64,000 bases of DNA, from positions 1 to 64,000 of the forward strand of contig UCII01000007.1 of the NCBI GenBank assembly GCA_900472485.1, given 5' to 3'. A program made the translations under genes and the position numbers. Shown here piece after piece: positions 36,916 through 46,695 of this stretch (the first letter of the stretch is position 1; each line of letters opens with the position of its first letter). The notes beneath the pieces were generated by a model that had not been told where the DNA came from, made no database searches, and was given only the letters and a program-made list of their open reading frames with translations. This stretch comes from Hyphomicrobiales bacterium. Lineage in GTDB: Bacteria > Pseudomonadota > Alphaproteobacteria > Rhizobiales > Rhizobiaceae.

Positions 36916-37044
36916 ATGAACGACAAGAGCGACTGGTACGATCTGATTGTCGGCAACGGCAATGTCAATGAAGGGCTCGGGAGGATGATGGGGTTCATCC
37001 TCGCCGTCATCATAATCCTCAGCCTGATCTTCTGGGCAATCTGA
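36916..37044 (+). CDS. 42-residue single-span membrane protein
   Basis: A small open frame encodes 42 residues: a polar N terminus (MNDKSDWYDLIVGNGNVNEG) and one C-terminal hydrophobic helix (MGFILAVIIILSLIFWAI), the form of a small inner-membrane protein. A GAGGGAC ribosome binding site is at the right distance from ATG 36916. No homologous domain is known to me. The polar-then-hydrophobic pattern and good initiation site argue that it is real. Confidence 0.6.
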   Translation: MNDKSDWYDLIVGNGNVNEGLGRMMGFILAVIIILSLIFWAI

Positions 37045-37086
37045 GCGCCTCTCGCCGAGGGAGGCCATCGCCCCGTCTTACATCGA

Positions 37087-37353
37087 CTAGTGAAGGCTCT
37101 CCGAATCCGGCCTGACGCTCAGCCCGGCCTCACGCGCCGCCTCCAGAAAAGCCTTTCGCGACCGCTCGGCGGAAACTTTGCCGAGAACGGCATCGAGGCA
37201 GATCAGCACGGCCTCATCCATTGCTGGACCGCCATTGACCGGCCACTCCTCGCTCATGCAGTTTGCCGCATCCAGCGCGTTGGTGATGATCGCGAAATGG
37301 CCGATGCCATCGAGATCGACTATGACGGGATTGTTCCAATCACCATGTTCCAT
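37087..37353 (-). CDS. DUF982 domain protein
   Basis: An 88-residue protein with the DUF982 pattern found almost only in Rhizobiales: NPVIVDLDGIGHFAIITNALDAANCM, then EEWPVNGGPAMDEAVLICLDAV. The function is unknown; genes of this type are frequently stress-induced or plasmid-borne. ATG 37353 is preceded by GAGGAGGG. A perfect EcfG promoter lies 35-60 bp upstream, predicting general-stress control. Confidence 0.82.
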   Translation of the reverse strand: MEHGDWNNPVIVDLDGIGHFAIITNALDAANCMSEEWPVNGGPAMDEAVLICLDAVLGKVSAERSRKAFLEAAREAGLSVRPDSESLH

Positions 37354-37387
37354 GGCAGCCCTCCTCGCCTTAATGCCATCGGGCCAT

Positions 37388-37413
37388 AACGGCGAGCAGT
37401 GGCAAGATGTTCC
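37388..37413 (-). promoter_or_regulatory. EcfG-type promoter of the DUF982 gene
   Basis: On the minus strand GGAAC (37409-37413) and CGTT (37388-37391) are exactly 17 bp apart, an exact match to the GGAAC-N16/17-CGTT consensus of the alphaproteobacterial general stress sigma factor. Confidence 0.65.
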
Positions 37414-37646
37414 GGGCTCATGCGTATGCCTTAAGATTCCTTGAGGCACCTCGTCAGGTGTGACCGGATGCGAGACCCGCGATAGGAAAACCACGGGCCG
37501 CCCGCCAAACGGCCCATCCAGGCACGAGCAGACGGCACCTTCCCGCTTTGTGCAAACCTCCCTCCCGCTACGACGCTACCTCCTGCGGCTCTATCCCGTT
37601 AACTTTTGCCGAACGGAGGAAAAAGACGAATAAGGGGAACAACAAA

Positions 37647-37829
37647 ATGGACCACGTCTGTAACCTGCTCTGGCTTGCCTTCAGCGTCGCTCTTCTTTTC
37701 GCCGCATTGAACCGGCGCCTGGTCGAAGATTACGTCGCCATGTGGTATCTGCTCGTCATCACCGCCATGACCGTCATGGCCTGGGCGGGCTTCTTTCCGA
37801 CTGACATGGCGACGCTGCGGGCGGGATAG
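37647..37829 (+). CDS. 60-residue two-span membrane protein
   Basis: A 60-residue protein with two hydrophobic helices (CNLLWLAFSVALLFAAL and YLLVITAMTVMAWAGFF) joined by a short charged loop NRRLVEDYV. AAGGGGA lies 8 nt before ATG 37647. It is an inner-membrane small protein of unknown function; nothing in the neighbourhood explains it. The frame is open upstream but the ribosome binding site decides the start. Confidence 0.65.
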   Translation: MDHVCNLLWLAFSVALLFAALNRRLVEDYVAMWYLLVITAMTVMAWAGFFPTDMATLRAG

Positions 37830-38071
37830 CGCGCTCCAGCGCCACAAGCAGGCAATCCTGTCGCCCCTTGCCTCTCTAACGGCTGGGCACGAAAAGCCGC
37901 CGAAAATCCATATCGGCGGCCTGAAGCATGATTGAAAGCCGAGCCGGCGCTTTAAAGCGTGTCAGGGATCGGGCGACGGTGCTTTCCACCCTCGGGAGAC
38001 CAGATGTTTTCGAGATAATAGGAAGACGGCTGCATTCTATCCCCCTGGCTACTCCCCTCTGGCAGCGAGCT

Positions 38072-38848
38072 TCAGTAGTGTTCGGACTGCGAGAAGGTAT
38101 GGGCGAGCTCCGCCTGCCCCGCCGTCAAGCCGCAATCGACCGGCAGGCAGACGCCAGTGATCGCCGAGGCAAGCGGACTTGCGAGGAAAGAGACGGCATT
38201 GGCGACATCGGCCGGATCGACGACGCGACGCAGCGCATACCAGCGCTTCGCCTCCTCGAAGACATTCGGATTTGCGGCGGCCCGCGCTTCCCAAGCCTGG
38301 GTGCGCACCGTGCCGGGCGCGACCGCATTCGAGCGGATGCCGAACTTGCCGTATTCGACCGCAACCAGCCGAGTGAAATGCAGAAGCCCCGCCTTGGCGG
38401 CGCTGTAGGCCGGATGGCCGAAGACGGCCATGCCGTTGACGGAGGCGATATTGATGACCGACCCCTTCGACGCCTTCAGCATGTCCTCGACAGCGCGGAA
38501 GCAGAGAAAAGCCGCTTCGAGATTGAGGGCATTGTCGGCACGCCAGATGGCCGGCGTGGTATCATGAAGGCTGACGGCGCGGGCGGCACCGGCATTGTTG
38601 ACGAGCGTCTTCACCCCGCCGAGATCCGATGCGGCCTTCGCCATGGCGGCAACATCGGCATCGCTGGTGATATCCGCCTTGAACGTGACGAAACGCTCCG
38701 CCGGGTCGAGTTCTCCAACAGCCGTCTGCATGGCCGCCTCGTCGATATCGACGAGCAGGATGATGTCGTGGTCATCCGCCAGGCGTTTTGCGATGGCACG
38801 GCCGATATCGCCGGCAGCCCCCGTGACGATGGCAACGGATTTGCTCAT
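38072..38848 (-). CDS. Short-chain dehydrogenase/reductase
   Basis: A 258-residue classical SDR. The cofactor motif is TGAAGDIGRAI, with an acidic Asp after the second strand (LLVDID) that suggests NAD. The NNAG strand motif, the catalytic Ser (INIASVNG), and YSAAKAG (Tyr and Lys) are present. It oxidises or reduces a small alcohol or sugar. ATG 38848 has AAGGAA upstream. It stands alone between small unknown genes and the RpiR regulator, on the same strand as the latter and downstream of it by 102 bp, so it may belong to that locus. Confidence 0.93.
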   Translation of the reverse strand: MSKSVAIVTGAAGDIGRAIAKRLADDHDIILLVDIDEAAMQTAVGELDPAERFVTFKADITSDADVAAMAKAASDLGGVKTLVNNAGAARAVSLHDTTPAIWRADNALNLEAAFLCFRAVEDMLKASKGSVINIASVNGMAVFGHPAYSAAKAGLLHFTRLVAVEYGKFGIRSNAVAPGTVRTQAWEARAAANPNVFEEAKRWYALRRVVDPADVANAVSFLASPLASAITGVCLPVDCGLTAGQAELAHTFSQSEHY

Positions 38849-38950
38849 ATCATATTCCTTCGATCGATTCCCCGAGCGGCGATCCGCCACCCTATCTTGT
38901 TATTTTCGGCGGAGCCCAATGCGATAAGCGCCGACTTTCGCGAAACTGCT

Positions 38951-39814
38951 CTAATCTCCAAGAAGCTGGCGGTCGTCGCCATCGCGATGGGTGACAAGCT
39001 GCTGTTTGATACGGCGCAGCGTCACCGTTGCCTGCGGCTGAATGCGGTAGGCAACTAGGCTGGCGAGAATGTCCACCACGGCCAGGTAGGCGATGCGGGT
39101 CGATGTCGGCCGATAGATATTGTCTCCTTCCGGCAGGTCGACGGGCACCGTAATCTCGGCGGCGCGGGCCACCGGGCTTTCACTCTGCGTCAGGGCGATG
39201 GTCGGCACCTTGGCTTCGCGTGCCAGCGCAAAGGCGCGCACCAGCTCGGCGTTGCGGCCGGAGAAGGAGGAGCCAATCAGCACATCCGTCGGCTTAGCGG
39301 CGGCAGCCATCATCAGCTGCATGCTGTGGTCGGAACTTGCGGTAATGCGGAGACCGAGACGGAACAGGCGGTTCTGCAGCTCGGTCGCGATCATCGAGGA
39401 ATTGCCGCCGGAGCCGAAGGCATAGATCATCTCCGCGCCGGCAAGCCGGTTCGCCGCCCGCTCGATGGCGGCAACATCCAGCCCGCGATGCAGCAGGAAA
39501 AGCGCGTTCTGCGCTTTGGTAATAATATCCTGGGCAACGTCGGCCGGTGCGATGCTCTTCGGCTCGGGCTTCAGATAGCGCATGCCGACATAGGCTGTCC
39601 GCGCAAGCTGCACCTTGAAATCGGAAAAGCTTTCGCACCCCAAACGCCGGCAGAAACGCGTCACCGTCGGCGGCGAGACATCCGCCTTGCCCGCAAGCTC
39701 GATGATGGAAGCATTGACGGCGAATTCGAAATCATTGAGGACGATATCGGCGATGCGGATTTCCGATTGTGAAAGCCGGCCCCTCTCTTCCTGCATGGTC
39801 GTGAAGATATCCAT
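38951..39814 (-). CDS. MurR/RpiR family transcriptional regulator
   Basis: A 287-residue RpiR regulator. The N-terminal helix-turn-helix is at about 1-75 (MQEERGRLSQSEIRIADIVL, then ADVSPPTVTRFCRRLG), and the sugar-phosphate isomerase (SIS) domain at about 115-250 (IYAFGSGGNSSMIA, VLIGSSFSGRNAELV). The SIS domain senses phosphosugars or related compounds. It is divergent from the NTF2-like/M81/aldolase genes, which together with the nearby importer form its likely regulon. ATG 39814 follows AAGGGGGGG. Confidence 0.93.
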   Translation of the reverse strand: MDIFTTMQEERGRLSQSEIRIADIVLNDFEFAVNASIIELAGKADVSPPTVTRFCRRLGCESFSDFKVQLARTAYVGMRYLKPEPKSIAPADVAQDIITKAQNALFLLHRGLDVAAIERAANRLAGAEMIYAFGSGGNSSMIATELQNRLFRLGLRITASSDHSMQLMMAAAAKPTDVLIGSSFSGRNAELVRAFALAREAKVPTIALTQSESPVARAAEITVPVDLPEGDNIYRPTSTRIAYLAVVDILASLVAYRIQPQATVTLRRIKQQLVTHRDGDDRQLLGD

Positions 39815-39991
39815 CAGCCCCCCCCTTTGTCGCTGGTTCGCCCAGGTTTGACACGTAGTCAGCGACGCGATCCATCTCAATCTTCCCGATCCCGCCGGCG
39901 CCTGTGGACAGGCGCATGCGCAGATGCAGCTTGTCATTCGTTCCCATTCGGCCGGAACCGTGACATACGATGGCCACCATGCGGTTCCTGC

Positions 39992-40002
39992 AAATTATTT
40001 TC
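39992..40002 (+). promoter_or_regulatory. A/T-rich motif AAATTATTTTC, possible RpiR site
   Basis: This 11-mer lies between the RpiR gene and the NTF2-like gene and resembles AATTTATTTTC, which occurs twice upstream of the opposing importer operon (48771 and 48844). A shared regulator site is inferred. Confidence 0.35.
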
Positions 40003-40075
40003 TTGATAAGTTGACAAATGACCATAGAAAGCAGAATTTGACCAGTGAAAATCGCGAATTATGAAAAGAATTTAA

Positions 40076-40576
40076 ATGACGGCGGATACTATGCGTGATC
40101 CTTTCAAGAATCCCTTCCCTGCCAGCGATACCGCCAGGCATTCGATCTGGGAGATGCTCGTTCCGCGCGATATCGATGCTTTTCTTGCCGCAGACTGGTC
40201 GATGGTTGCGGGCGATTTCGTCGAAGAGGGCTTTATCGGCATCGATGGCCAGCGCACAGTCAGCCCGGACAAATGGCGCCTCGCCTTCCCGACGCTATCG
40301 GCCTATCGCGACGAGTGGCTGCGCCAGGCGCGCGACTTCGCCACACAATCCTTCGCAGAAGATCCGCGCACGGCCATTTTCACCACGACGACGCTCGAAG
40401 ATATCGAAATCGAGGGCGATATGGCGCTGGTGCGCAAGAAGTTCGACGGCAGCCTGAAGAAGTCGGATGGCGGCATCGACGTGATGAAGTGGCAGACACT
40501 TTATTATTGCCGCCTGCACGAAGGACGCTGGAAGATCTGCGGCTTTACCGGCTACCTGCCGAATCCCATGGAATAG
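40076..40576 (+). CDS. NTF2-like protein of the M81/aldolase locus
   Basis: A 166-residue protein with a probable NTF2-like fold (LVPRDIDAFLAADWSMVAGD helix, FIGIDG, and C-terminal strands MKWQTLYYCRLHEGRWKICG). No catalytic motif is clear. It is the first gene of a three-gene unit; the M81 gene follows 11 bp later. ATG 40076 or ATG 40091 may be the start. Its role may be substrate binding or isomerisation; that is speculation. Confidence 0.75.
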   Translation: MTADTMRDPFKNPFPASDTARHSIWEMLVPRDIDAFLAADWSMVAGDFVEEGFIGIDGQRTVSPDKWRLAFPTLSAYRDEWLRQARDFATQSFAEDPRTAIFTTTTLEDIEIEGDMALVRKKFDGSLKKSDGGIDVMKWQTLYYCRLHEGRWKICGFTGYLPNPME

Positions 40577-40587
40577 AGGCGACAGCG

Positions 40588-42063
40588 TTGCGCATTTTTA
40601 CCGCGGCCCTTGCGACCGAGACGAATACCTTCTCCCCCATCTGCGTCGACCGGCGCGCTTTCGAAGCCTCTCTCTATGCGCCACCCGGCATGCATCCGGA
40701 AACGCCGACGCTGTGTTCGGCACCGATCACCGTCGGCCGCCGCGTCGCGGCGGAAAAGGGCTGGGAGGTGATCGAGGGCACCGCCACCTGGGCTGACCCG
40801 GCCGGGCTTGTCAACCGCCGTACTTATGAGGAACTGCGCGACGAAATCCTCGAGCAGCTGCGGGCGGCGATGCCTGTCGATGCCGTCGTTCTCGGACTGC
40901 ACGGCGCCATGGTCGCAGATGGTTACGAGGATACGGAAGGTGATTTCCTGTCGCGCGTGCGCGAAATCGTCGGGCCGGATATCCTGGTCTGCGCCGAGCT
41001 CGATCCGCATAGCCATCTGACGGCGAAGCGCCACGCAGCCGCAAATTTCTTCGTCTATTTCAAGGAATTCCCGCATACGGACTTCGTCGATCGCGCCGAG
41101 GACCTCTGGCGCATCGCCATCGACACGCTGGAAGGCAGGGTCAAGCCGGTCATGTCCGTCTTCGACTGCCGCATGATCGATGTCTTTCCGACCTCGCGCG
41201 ACCCCATGCGCTCCTTCGTCGACAAGATCATGACGATGGAAAAGAGCGACGCCGATATCCTGTCCATTTCGGTCATTCACGGCTTCATGGCCGGCGACGT
41301 GCCGGAAATGGGCACGAAGCTGCTCGTCGTCACCGATAATAAGCCGGATAAAGGCTCCTCAGTCGCTCGTGATCTGGGCCTGGAACTCTTCTCCAAGCGC
41401 GGCACCTTCATCATGCCGCAGATCGACGAGAAGCAGGCGGTGAGCGAGGCGATGGCTGCGGCCTCAGGTCCGGTCGTCATTGCCGATCTCTGGGACAATC
41501 CCGGCGGCGGCACCGCAGGCGATGCAACGGTTATCCTGCAGGAATTGCTCGATCGCGGCGCTACCGATACGGCGATTGGCACGATCTGGGACCCGATGGC
41601 CGTGCAGATCTGCATGGCGGCCGGCGAAGGCGCGGAAATCCCACTGCGCTTCGGCGCGAAATCGGCGCCGGGCACAGGCAATCCGATCGACGGTCTCGTC
41701 AAGATCATCCGCCTTGTCCCCAATGCCGAGATGCGTTTTGGCGAGAGCTTCGCTCCCTTCGGCGATGCCGTGCATATTCAGTTCGATGGCATCGACATCA
41801 TCCTGAACTCGACGCGCGCCCAGAGTTTTGATCCGAGCCTGTTTTCCGTCATGGGCATCGACCCGACAACGAAGAAAATCCTGGTCATCAAATCGACCAA
41901 TCATTTCTATGCGTCCTTTTCAAAGATCGCATCGCAGATCCTTTACTGCTCCGCAGGAACGCCTTATCCCAACAATCCGGCGCGCACGCCTTACCGCCGC
42001 GCGCGAAAGGATATCTGGCCGATGGTGGCGGACCCCTTTGCAGAAGAACGGAAAGACGCCTGA
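40588..42063 (+). CDS. M81 family (MlrC-type) metallopeptidase
   Basis: The 491-residue protein matches the MlrC family, known from microcystin-degrading sphingomonads where MlrC cleaves linear peptides at the Adda residue. The N-terminal domain starts RIFTAALATETNTFSP; conserved metal-site motifs are ELDPHSHLT, FKEFPHTD and the C-terminal-domain STNHFYASF. TTG 40588 is the start: GAGG is 8 nt upstream and the conserved N terminus begins there. Bacterial members outside the mlr cluster have unknown amide substrates. It is coupled with the aldolase-like gene 1 bp downstream. Confidence 0.9.
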   Translation: MRIFTAALATETNTFSPICVDRRAFEASLYAPPGMHPETPTLCSAPITVGRRVAAEKGWEVIEGTATWADPAGLVNRRTYEELRDEILEQLRAAMPVDAVVLGLHGAMVADGYEDTEGDFLSRVREIVGPDILVCAELDPHSHLTAKRHAAANFFVYFKEFPHTDFVDRAEDLWRIAIDTLEGRVKPVMSVFDCRMIDVFPTSRDPMRSFVDKIMTMEKSDADILSISVIHGFMAGDVPEMGTKLLVVTDNKPDKGSSVARDLGLELFSKRGTFIMPQIDEKQAVSEAMAAASGPVVIADLWDNPGGGTAGDATVILQELLDRGATDTAIGTIWDPMAVQICMAAGEGAEIPLRFGAKSAPGTGNPIDGLVKIIRLVPNAEMRFGESFAPFGDAVHIQFDGIDIILNSTRAQSFDPSLFSVMGIDPTTKKILVIKSTNHFYASFSKIASQILYCSAGTPYPNNPARTPYRRARKDIWPMVADPFAEERKDA

Positions 42064-42064
42064 C

Positions 42065-43168
42065 ATGGCACATGATATCGCCTCGGAAATCAGCCCCAAG
42101 CCCGGCGACAGCATCGAGAGCCTCTCCACGCCGCGCCCGGTCATTGACGAAGACCGGCTGGCTGCGAACATCGCCCGCGTGCAGTCCTATATGGACGAGA
42201 ATGGCCTGAATTTTCGCCCGCATATCAAGACGCACAAGATTCCTGCGTTGGCACGCGCCCAGATCGCCGCCGGTGCCAAAGGCATCAACTGCCAGAAGAT
42301 CACGGAGGCGGAAGTCTTCGCCGATGCGGGCTTTGAAGATATTCTGATCACCTTCAATATTCTCGGGGCTGAAAAGCTTGAGCGGCTTTCGGCTTTGAAC
42401 GACCGGATTTCGGGCCTCAAGGTCGTGGCCGATAGCGCCGTGACGGTTGACGGACTTTCCGACTGGTTCTCCGCCCGCAAGCCCCTGAGCGTGCTAGTGG
42501 AATGCGATACCGGAGGCGCCCGTTGTGGCGTGCAATCGCCTGCGGAGGCGGCAAAGCTTGGCAAGTATATCGCTGGCAAGCCGGGTCTCGTTTTTGGCGG
42601 CCTGATGACCTATCCGAAGCCGGATAGCGCTGCCGCGACACAGGAATTCCTGTCGGACGCCGTAGGGCTCCTGAAAGCGGACGGTATCGAATGCCCGATC
42701 GTCAGCAATGGCGGCACGCCGAGCCTTTTCGAGGCGCATCTGGTAACTGCTGCGACGGAACATCGTGCCGGAACCTATATCTATAACGACCGCTCGATGG
42801 TGCGTGCGGGCCATTGTCGCGAGGAGGATTGCGCCATGCACATCCTCGCTACCGTCGTTTCCCGACCGACCGAAGACCGCGCCGTCATCGATGCTGGCTC
42901 CAAGGCCCTGACCTCTGATCTTCTCGGCTTTGCGGATTACGGGCATGTTGTCGATTACCCGGAAGCGGTGATCAAGGGTCTTTCGGAGGAACATGGCGTT
43001 ATCGACCTATCGAAGTGCGCCGGCCCTCGTCCTGAGATCGGCGACAAGATCCGCATCATCCCGAACCACACCTGCGTCGTTTCCAATCTTTTCGACCAGA
43101 TGGTGTTTCACCGCGATGGTGTCGTGACGCGCGTCGAAGACATAGCGGCTCGCGGTTTGGTCTGGTAG
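42065..43168 (+). CDS. D-threonine aldolase/D-serine dehydratase-fold PLP enzyme
   Basis: A 367-residue fold III (alanine-racemase-like barrel) enzyme. The PLP lysine is Lys55 in RPHIKTHK; the phosphate-binding region is SNGGTPS, and the metal ligands His335 and Cys337 lie in PNHTCVVSN. Relatives split beta-hydroxy-D-amino acids to glycine and an aldehyde, or dehydrate D-serine. It starts 1 bp after the M81 stop (TGAC-ATG), so the peptidase and this enzyme probably act in sequence: amide cleavage, then cleavage of a released beta-hydroxy amino acid. A long stem-loop follows. Confidence 0.92.
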   Translation: MAHDIASEISPKPGDSIESLSTPRPVIDEDRLAANIARVQSYMDENGLNFRPHIKTHKIPALARAQIAAGAKGINCQKITEAEVFADAGFEDILITFNILGAEKLERLSALNDRISGLKVVADSAVTVDGLSDWFSARKPLSVLVECDTGGARCGVQSPAEAAKLGKYIAGKPGLVFGGLMTYPKPDSAAATQEFLSDAVGLLKADGIECPIVSNGGTPSLFEAHLVTAATEHRAGTYIYNDRSMVRAGHCREEDCAMHILATVVSRPTEDRAVIDAGSKALTSDLLGFADYGHVVDYPEAVIKGLSEEHGVIDLSKCAGPRPEIGDKIRIIPNHTCVVSNLFDQMVFHRDGVVTRVEDIAARGLVW

Positions 43169-43201
43169 GGCGATCTTCCATCCGCCGATTGCTTCCGTGG
43201 G

Positions 43202-43238
43202 CCACCCTCGTCCTTCGACGGGCTCAGGATGAGGGTGG
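43202..43238. repeat. Stem-loop of a dispersed intergenic element, probable bidirectional terminator
   Basis: CCACCCTC pairs with GAGGGTGG, and the stem extends through TCCT/AGGA, giving about 13 pairs with one G-T. The loop contains TTCGACGGGCTC. The element sits between the convergent aldolase and ATPase genes. A decayed relative is at 23520. Confidence 0.6.
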
Positions 43239-43354
43239 AGCGAGTTCAGTTCTGAGCTATAGCTGGGCGAGATTGATCAGTCCTCACGCTGAGAAGGCCC
43301 GAAAGACCTTCTCGAAGCAGGAGGGCGGATGGCTGCTTCCGGGGGCCGCTCTCA

Positions 43355-44488
43355 TCAGGAAGCGGCTTGGTTCAGCAAATCCACGTCAATTTCGGTCAGT
43401 TCCACCCGCCGCTCGAAAGCCTGGCCGTTTTCGTCGAAGAGATGGCAATCGCCGAGGCGGATGCCGGTCTTCAGTGGTGCGTCCATGCGGATGGCGGCAC
43501 TGCCCTCCAGCGTCGCACAGAAATTCTCATCAATGCCGTCAGCCGTGGCATAGGCAACGGTTTGCGCGCCAAGACGCTCCACGACCGTCGGCACGATGGT
43601 CAGGGTCAGATCGCCATCGCCGAGCTGGACGTGTTCCGGCCGAATGCCGAGCGTCAATGCCTTGCCGGCAAAACCGGGACGCGGCGTGACGGGCAGCACG
43701 GCCTTCTGCCCCTTGTAGTCCACTTCCACACCGGCATCGCTGACATTGGTGCAAGTGACGGGCAGGAAGTTCATCTTGGGATTGCCGATGAAGCGGGCGA
43801 CGAAGGTATTTGCCGGCTTGTGATAAAGCTCCAGCGGGGCGCCGACCTGCGATATTTCGCCGGCGTTCAGCACAACGATGCGGTCGGCCATGGTCATGGC
43901 CTCGACCTGATCATGCGTCACATAGATCATGGTCGCCTGCAGCTGGCGATGCAGCTTGGCGAGCTCGATACGCATATCAGCGCGCAGTGCGGCGTCTAGG
44001 TTCGACAGCGGCTCGTCGAACAGGAAGATCTTCGGCTCGCGCACGATGGCGCGGCCGATGGCGACACGCTGGCGCTGACCGCCAGACAGCTGACCCGGCT
44101 TTTCCTGCAGGCGTTTATCGAGGTGCAGGATGCGCGCAGCATGCTCGACCTTGGCCTTCAGCTTCTCTTCCGGCATCTTTTCAACCCGCAGCGGAAAAGC
44201 AATGTTCTCGAACACAGACATATGCGGATAAAGCGCATAGGACTGGAAGACCATAGCAATGCCGCGCTTGACGGGCGGCAGATCGTTGACGCGGGCGCCG
44301 TCGATCTTGATGTCGCCGCTGGTCACATCGTCGAGGCCGGCAATCATGCGCAACAAGGTCGACTTGCCGCAGCCGGACGGACCGACGAAGACGATGAACT
44401 CACCGTCATTTACGTCGAGCTCGACGCCCTTGATGACCTCGAAATGACCATAGAATTTCTTGACCTGATGAAGGTGCAGCTTTCCCAA
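43355..44488 (-). CDS. CUT1-type ABC transporter ATP-binding protein (UgpC/MsmK-like)
   Basis: A 377-residue importer ATPase. Walker A is GPSGCGKST, the signature [14 protein letters not shown], Walker [13 protein letters not shown], and a C-terminal TOBE/OB domain (about 240-377) typical of sugar and polyol importers. TTG 44488 is taken as start, with GGAG 7 nt upstream; the frame is open further but in the intergenic region. It is the last gene of the five-gene minus-strand operon. Confidence 0.93.
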   Translation of the reverse strand: MGKLHLHQVKKFYGHFEVIKGVELDVNDGEFIVFVGPSGCGKSTLLRMIAGLDDVTSGDIKIDGARVNDLPPVKRGIAMVFQSYALYPHMSVFENIAFPLRVEKMPEEKLKAKVEHAARILHLDKRLQEKPGQLSGGQRQRVAIGRAIVREPKIFLFDEPLSNLDAALRADMRIELAKLHRQLQATMIYVTHDQVEAMTMADRIVVLNAGEISQVGAPLELYHKPANTFVARFIGNPKMNFLPVTCTNVSDAGVEVDYKGQKAVLPVTPRPGFAGKALTLGIRPEHVQLGDGDLTLTIVPTVVERLGAQTVAYATADGIDENFCATLEGSAAIRMDAPLKTGIRLGDCHLFDENGQAFERRVELTEIDVDLLNQAAS

Positions 44489-44571
44489 ACTCTGTCTCCG
44501 CGCGGCGCCGCCATGGGCGGGCAGGGCTCCAAAGGCCGCGCGCATTGCGCGCGGCCCGGTGACTTGCAGAC

Positions 44572-45801
44572 TTACTTATACTGCTCGAGATCGGCAGCGG
44601 CCTTCTTCAGCGCATCCGCCGGTTGAGCCTGGCCGGTGACGACCGATTGGACCATGGAGATCATCACGTTCTGGAAGCCCTTGTAGTCCTTGAAGAGCGG
44701 CTCGGGACCACCATAGGCGATACCGTCGATGAACGGCTTCCAGGAAGCGTCCTTCTTGACGAACTCGTCTACCTGCGCTGACGGACGCAGAGGCGTGAGG
44801 CCGGCGCCGCCCTGGAGTTCATACTCGCCCTGCGGGCCGGGAGAGGTGATGAACTTGGCCAAGTCGATCGCCTTGTCCTCGACGCCGCTACCCTTGAAGA
44901 CGGCAAGGCTGTCGGTGATGAGCAGCGTGCCCTGGCCCTTGGCCGAAGGACCGAGCGGCAGCGGTGCGACACCCCAGCTGATCTTCGTTTCCTTCAAGCG
45001 GGCGGCGGCGCCGGAGCCGGCCTGGATCATGCCGACCTTGCCATCGAGGAAGATGGCGCGCATTTCGTTCTGCTCATAGGCCGTCGGTCCTTCGACCGAA
45101 TAAGGCGTGATGTCCTTGTAGGCCTGAAGGGCGGCCAGCACTTCCGGGCTGTCGAGGACGATCTTGTCGCCATCGATGACCTTGCCGTTGTTGGTGTAAA
45201 CCCAGTGCAGGAACTGGTGCATGGTATTGTCAAAGGTCTTGGCGGAGAGGCCATAGCCGGGAATGCCGGTCTTTTCCTTGATCGCCTTGGCGTCGGCGAT
45301 TTCCTCGGCCCAGGTTGTCGGTGCCTTTTCAGGATCGAGCCCGGCCTTCTTGAAAAGGTCCTTGTTCCAGTAAAGCGCCTTGGTCGAGAAGGCGATCGGC
45401 GTGCCCCACTGCTTTCCATCGAAGGTTACCGTATTAACGATGCCTGGATAATAGGCCTTCTTCTCGTCGTCCGTCATCGGGATCGGGACGATCAGGTCGT
45501 TGTCAGCGAACTGCTTGAGCGTGCGGGAACCGACATAAGCCATGGCAACAGGCGTGCCGGCCGCAGCGAGTGTGGTTGCCTTGTCCTGGCACTGCTCCCA
45601 ACCGACAACCTCGGGCTTGACGGTCCAGCCCGGATTCTTGTCTTCCCACTGCTTGATATATTTCACATGGATCGGATCGATAGTGTCACCGCAATAGATC
45701 CAGCTGATCTCCTTGTCGGCGGCCTGGGCGTTCACGGCGCCGAGCGCGGTGGAGCCGAGCAAAGCAAGGGCGAGAAGCCCCGTCTTGAAATGGAATGTCA
45801 C
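44572..45801 (-). CDS. ABC sugar transporter substrate-binding protein
   Basis: A 409-residue periplasmic binding protein of the CUT1 (solute-binding family 1) group. It has a signal peptide ([20 protein letters not shown]), then the [20 protein letters not shown] strand and the [20 protein letters not shown] hinge segment. It delivers a sugar-like or other solute to the two permeases. The GTG start at 45801 has GGGAGC upstream. Adjacent permease and ATPase genes complete the importer. Confidence 0.93.
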   Translation of the reverse strand: MTFHFKTGLLALALLGSTALGAVNAQAADKEISWIYCGDTIDPIHVKYIKQWEDKNPGWTVKPEVVGWEQCQDKATTLAAAGTPVAMAYVGSRTLKQFADNDLIVPIPMTDDEKKAYYPGIVNTVTFDGKQWGTPIAFSTKALYWNKDLFKKAGLDPEKAPTTWAEEIADAKAIKEKTGIPGYGLSAKTFDNTMHQFLHWVYTNNGKVIDGDKIVLDSPEVLAALQAYKDITPYSVEGPTAYEQNEMRAIFLDGKVGMIQAGSGAAARLKETKISWGVAPLPLGPSAKGQGTLLITDSLAVFKGSGVEDKAIDLAKFITSPGPQGEYELQGGAGLTPLRPSAQVDEFVKKDASWKPFIDGIAYGGPEPLFKDYKGFQNVMISMVQSVVTGQAQPADALKKAAADLEQYK

Positions 45802-45837
45802 GTTTAAGCTCCCGTTCTCTCTGGTGGTTGATTGATT

Positions 45838-46695
45838 TTATTGCTTCACCGCGCCAGCGGTCAGACCGCTGACGAGATACCGTTGCAGGAAGAAGATCAC
45901 GACCAGAGCCGGCGCGATGCCGACGAAACTTGCGGCCATGAGCTCGTTCCAGACGACCTCCTGCCGGCCGAAATAGGCAAAGAGCCCAACCGGCAGCGGC
46001 ATGTATTCCGTCTTCGAATTGAAGGTGAGCGCATAGATGAACTGCTGCGCGTAGGAACCGATGAAAGTGGTAATGGCGACGACGGTGATGCCCGGCATGG
46101 CGATCGGCAGGATGACGCGACGCAGCGTATAGAAATGGCTGGCACCATCAACAAAGGCTGCCTCATCGAGCTCCTTCGGAATGCGCATCATATAGGTGCG
46201 CAGCAGCCAGATCCCGGAGGGAATGAGGAAAGCGACACCCGGTACGATCATGGCAAGATAGGTGTTCAAAAAGCCGAAGGAACGCATGAGCCGGAACAGC
46301 GGGATCAGCAGCACGGCACCGGAAAACATGTTGACTGCCAGGAAGGCGCCGAGCAGGAGGCCGGAGCCTCGGAACTCGAAACGCGCGAAGGCATAGGCGG
46401 CCGGCACGACGAGGATCAGCACGATGACGGTGCTTACACCGGAAATCAGGAAGGAGTTGAAGATATACCAGCCGAAACCGGGCACGCTGGTCCACATCGT
46501 ACGATAGGCTGCAAACGAGCCATTTTCGGGAATGAACCGATAGGGCGAAGAGAAAAGCTGGCTGAGCGGCTTCAACGAGACCAGGAACCCCTCGACGAAG
46601 GGTGCCAGCACGAAGGTCAGGAACAGCAGGATCCCGGCATAGATGCCGATCAGCTCATACCACTTGTAGCGATTGATCATGGCGGGCTGGCTCAT
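45838..46695 (-). CDS. ABC sugar transporter permease (MalG-like)
   Basis: The 285-residue inner-membrane protein has six transmembrane helices and the EAA loop ELDEAAFVDGASHFYTLRRV with IPS-LPIAMPG around it, which contacts the ATPase. It overlaps the preceding permease gene by 4 bp (ATGA), so the two are coupled. With the other permease it forms the translocation channel. Confidence 0.94.
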   Translation of the reverse strand: MSQPAMINRYKWYELIGIYAGILLFLTFVLAPFVEGFLVSLKPLSQLFSSPYRFIPENGSFAAYRTMWTSVPGFGWYIFNSFLISGVSTVIVLILVVPAAYAFARFEFRGSGLLLGAFLAVNMFSGAVLLIPLFRLMRSFGFLNTYLAMIVPGVAFLIPSGIWLLRTYMMRIPKELDEAAFVDGASHFYTLRRVILPIAMPGITVVAITTFIGSYAQQFIYALTFNSKTEYMPLPVGLFAYFGRQEVVWNELMAASFVGIAPALVVIFFLQRYLVSGLTAGAVKQ

